Positions 63,114 through 64,000 of a stretch of 64,000 nucleotides of DNA are shown here, in pieces. The notes beneath the pieces were generated by a model. The model was given only the letters and a program-made list of their open reading frames with translations. It was not told the origin of the DNA and did no database searches. The stretch is from Nitrospira sp. GTDB lineage: Bacteria; Nitrospirota; Nitrospiria; Nitrospirales; Nitrospiraceae. The stretch covers positions 162,080 through 226,079 of the forward strand of contig JARFXP010000005.1 in assembly GCA_029194675.1 (NCBI GenBank), written 5' to 3'. Numbering within the stretch: position 1 is the stretch's first letter; every line of letters starts with the position of its first letter. The position numbers and the translations under genes are program-made.

Positions 63114-64000
63114 TCACGGCCTTTGCCGCTCTTCCGGAGCTCCTCCGGCCATCGCCGGAATGCCGTGCGGCAACTCTCCCTTCCCTGTTGGTGCAGCAGC
63201 CTTGGCCTTGTCACCCATGGTGGCGACCCAGAAGATGAAGGCCACGAGGATACAGAAGAAAAACGTGCAGAAGCCCATGATCAGCGACGCGCTGCCGAGG
63301 GCCGGCGAATAGGCATAGGGCGACGAATCACGCATGACTCCATACACATGCCAATGGACGCGGGACGAGGACCGCGCGTAGCCCATCAGCGCCATGAGGA
63401 GGATGATCATGACGGCATTGAGGACCAGGGCATACCCGGCGCGCGGAGGCATGCTGCCCCATACCATCTCCGTCGTCGTCCTGGCACTCTTGAGCAACAG
63501 TGCCGTCAACGGCGCGATCGTCAGGATGACGAAGATGACGATCAGCACCTGAGATGTGGAAAAATAATTGATGCGGACGATCGCCGGCACGAAGTATCCC
63601 CACACCCCGAGGACGATGACCGCGAGGCTGGCCAACACCAACACGGCGCCCATCACCGCCTTTCCCAGCTTCGCCCACCTGGCGGTGTCTTGCTTCCCTG
63701 CCCGCCAATACATGACGAAGCTCATGAACGTAATGAGAATCATGAGGTTCGCCACCGTCATTTTGGCCGACATGACGCCCAGGACGCCGAGCAATGGGTG
63801 ATGAGCCCCTCCCATCTTCTGGGCCTCTTCGATGCTGGCGACCAGCGAGTGCGGGGTCATCCACACAGCAAGACAGAACAGCAAGCTGATCAGCATCAGC
63901 AACATGGCCCGCCGATATTTTGCCTCCGATCCGGGAATGCGATAGGTAATCCCCAGCCAGAAGTAATAGTTCGAACCAAGAAACAGGACTCCGATCAACA
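63114..64000 (-). CDS. Cytochrome bd-like oxidase subunit I, C-terminal part (runs off right edge)
   Basis: At least 294 residues with about seven membrane helices. The segment VHWHVYGVMRDSSPYAYSP resembles the GRQPWxVYGxLRT region near the end of CydA, but the GRQPW is replaced by SRVHW. The helices before it (VWMTPHSLVAS, HPLLGVLGVMSAKM) contain His residues that could bind haem. The tail is hydrophilic. The gene is first or early in the cytochrome cluster; its N-terminal part is outside. Subunit II is not seen. Confidence 0.68.
   Translation of the reverse strand, partial: LIGVLFLGSNYYFWLGITYRIPGSEAKYRRAMLLMLISLLFCLAVWMTPHSLVASIEEAQKMGGAHHPLLGVLGVMSAKMTVANLMILITFMSFVMYWRAGKQDTARWAKLGKAVMGAVLVLASLAVIVLGVWGYFVPAIVRINYFSTSQVLIVIFVILTIAPLTALLLKSARTTTEMVWGSMPPRAGYALVLNAVMIILLMALMGYARSSSRVHWHVYGVMRDSSPYAYSPALGSASLIMGFCTFFFCILVAFIFWVATMGDKAKAAAPTGKGELPHGIPAMAGGAPEERQRP

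Overview
The window most likely comes from a Nitrospira-type bacterium (inference). The evidence is a right-hand cluster of c-type cytochromes, a protein resembling the gamma subunit of nitrite oxidoreductase (NxrC) and a bd-like oxidase with a divergent quinol-site motif, plus a UbiA prenyltransferase. Genes are dense, with many 4-bp ATGA overlaps. No rRNA and no CRISPR array is visible; one intact tRNA is present, tRNA-Thr(CGT) at 55708-55783.

Layout. (1) 1-10123, minus strand: an MBL-fold hydrolase (partial), a 221-bp MITE-like element, then a catabolic operon read right to left: VOC/4-hydroxyphenylpyruvate dioxygenase-like protein, homogentisate dioxygenase, fumarylacetoacetase-type hydrolase, a phosphoribosyltransferase-like protein, 2-oxoacid dehydrogenase E1 alpha, E1 beta and E2, 3-hydroxybutyryl-CoA dehydrogenase and an acyl-CoA mutase large subunit. 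Together these suggest oxidation of tyrosine and branched-chain 2-oxoacids. (2) 10361-22522, plus strand, divergent: a CADD-like diiron protein, acyl-CoA synthetase, thiolase, 3-hydroxyacyl-CoA dehydrogenase, enoyl-CoA hydratase, patatin, two large acyl-CoA dehydrogenases, a regulator and a 29-codon tryptophanase remnant. This is a fatty-acid/acyl-CoA beta-oxidation operon. (3) 22459-25137: a MntA/HepT pair with truncated toxin, a quinone-oxidoreductase-like MDR and a fatty-acid hydroxylase.

(4) About 25.2-55.75 kb is a composite genomic island downstream of tRNA-Thr(CGT). Six copies of the 3' part of this tRNA (25357, 29773, 31533, 37661, 40425, 44019) divide it into modules, each carrying cargo: a pentapeptide-repeat membrane protein and an ISL3-type IS; HipBA; a redox module (SQR-like flavoprotein, PepSY membrane protein, frameshifted multihaem cytochrome, TVP38 protein); DUF3015 and DUF4382 proteins; degraded DUF433/DUF5615, VapBC and a damaged subtilase; and a module flanked by 272-bp direct repeats with two overlapping giant genes (1346 and 1964 codons). 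The first giant protein contains a complete metallophosphoesterase active site between long beta-rich regions; the second matches nothing I recognise. This pair is my best candidate for an undescribed system. Only decayed integrase ends are visible, so the array looks immobilised.

(5) 55784-64000: an inverted-repeat element, a lipoprotein with an inactive caspase-like domain, a second family of inverted-repeat elements, UbiA, and the minus-strand cytochrome/NxrC-like/bd-like oxidase cluster running off the right edge.
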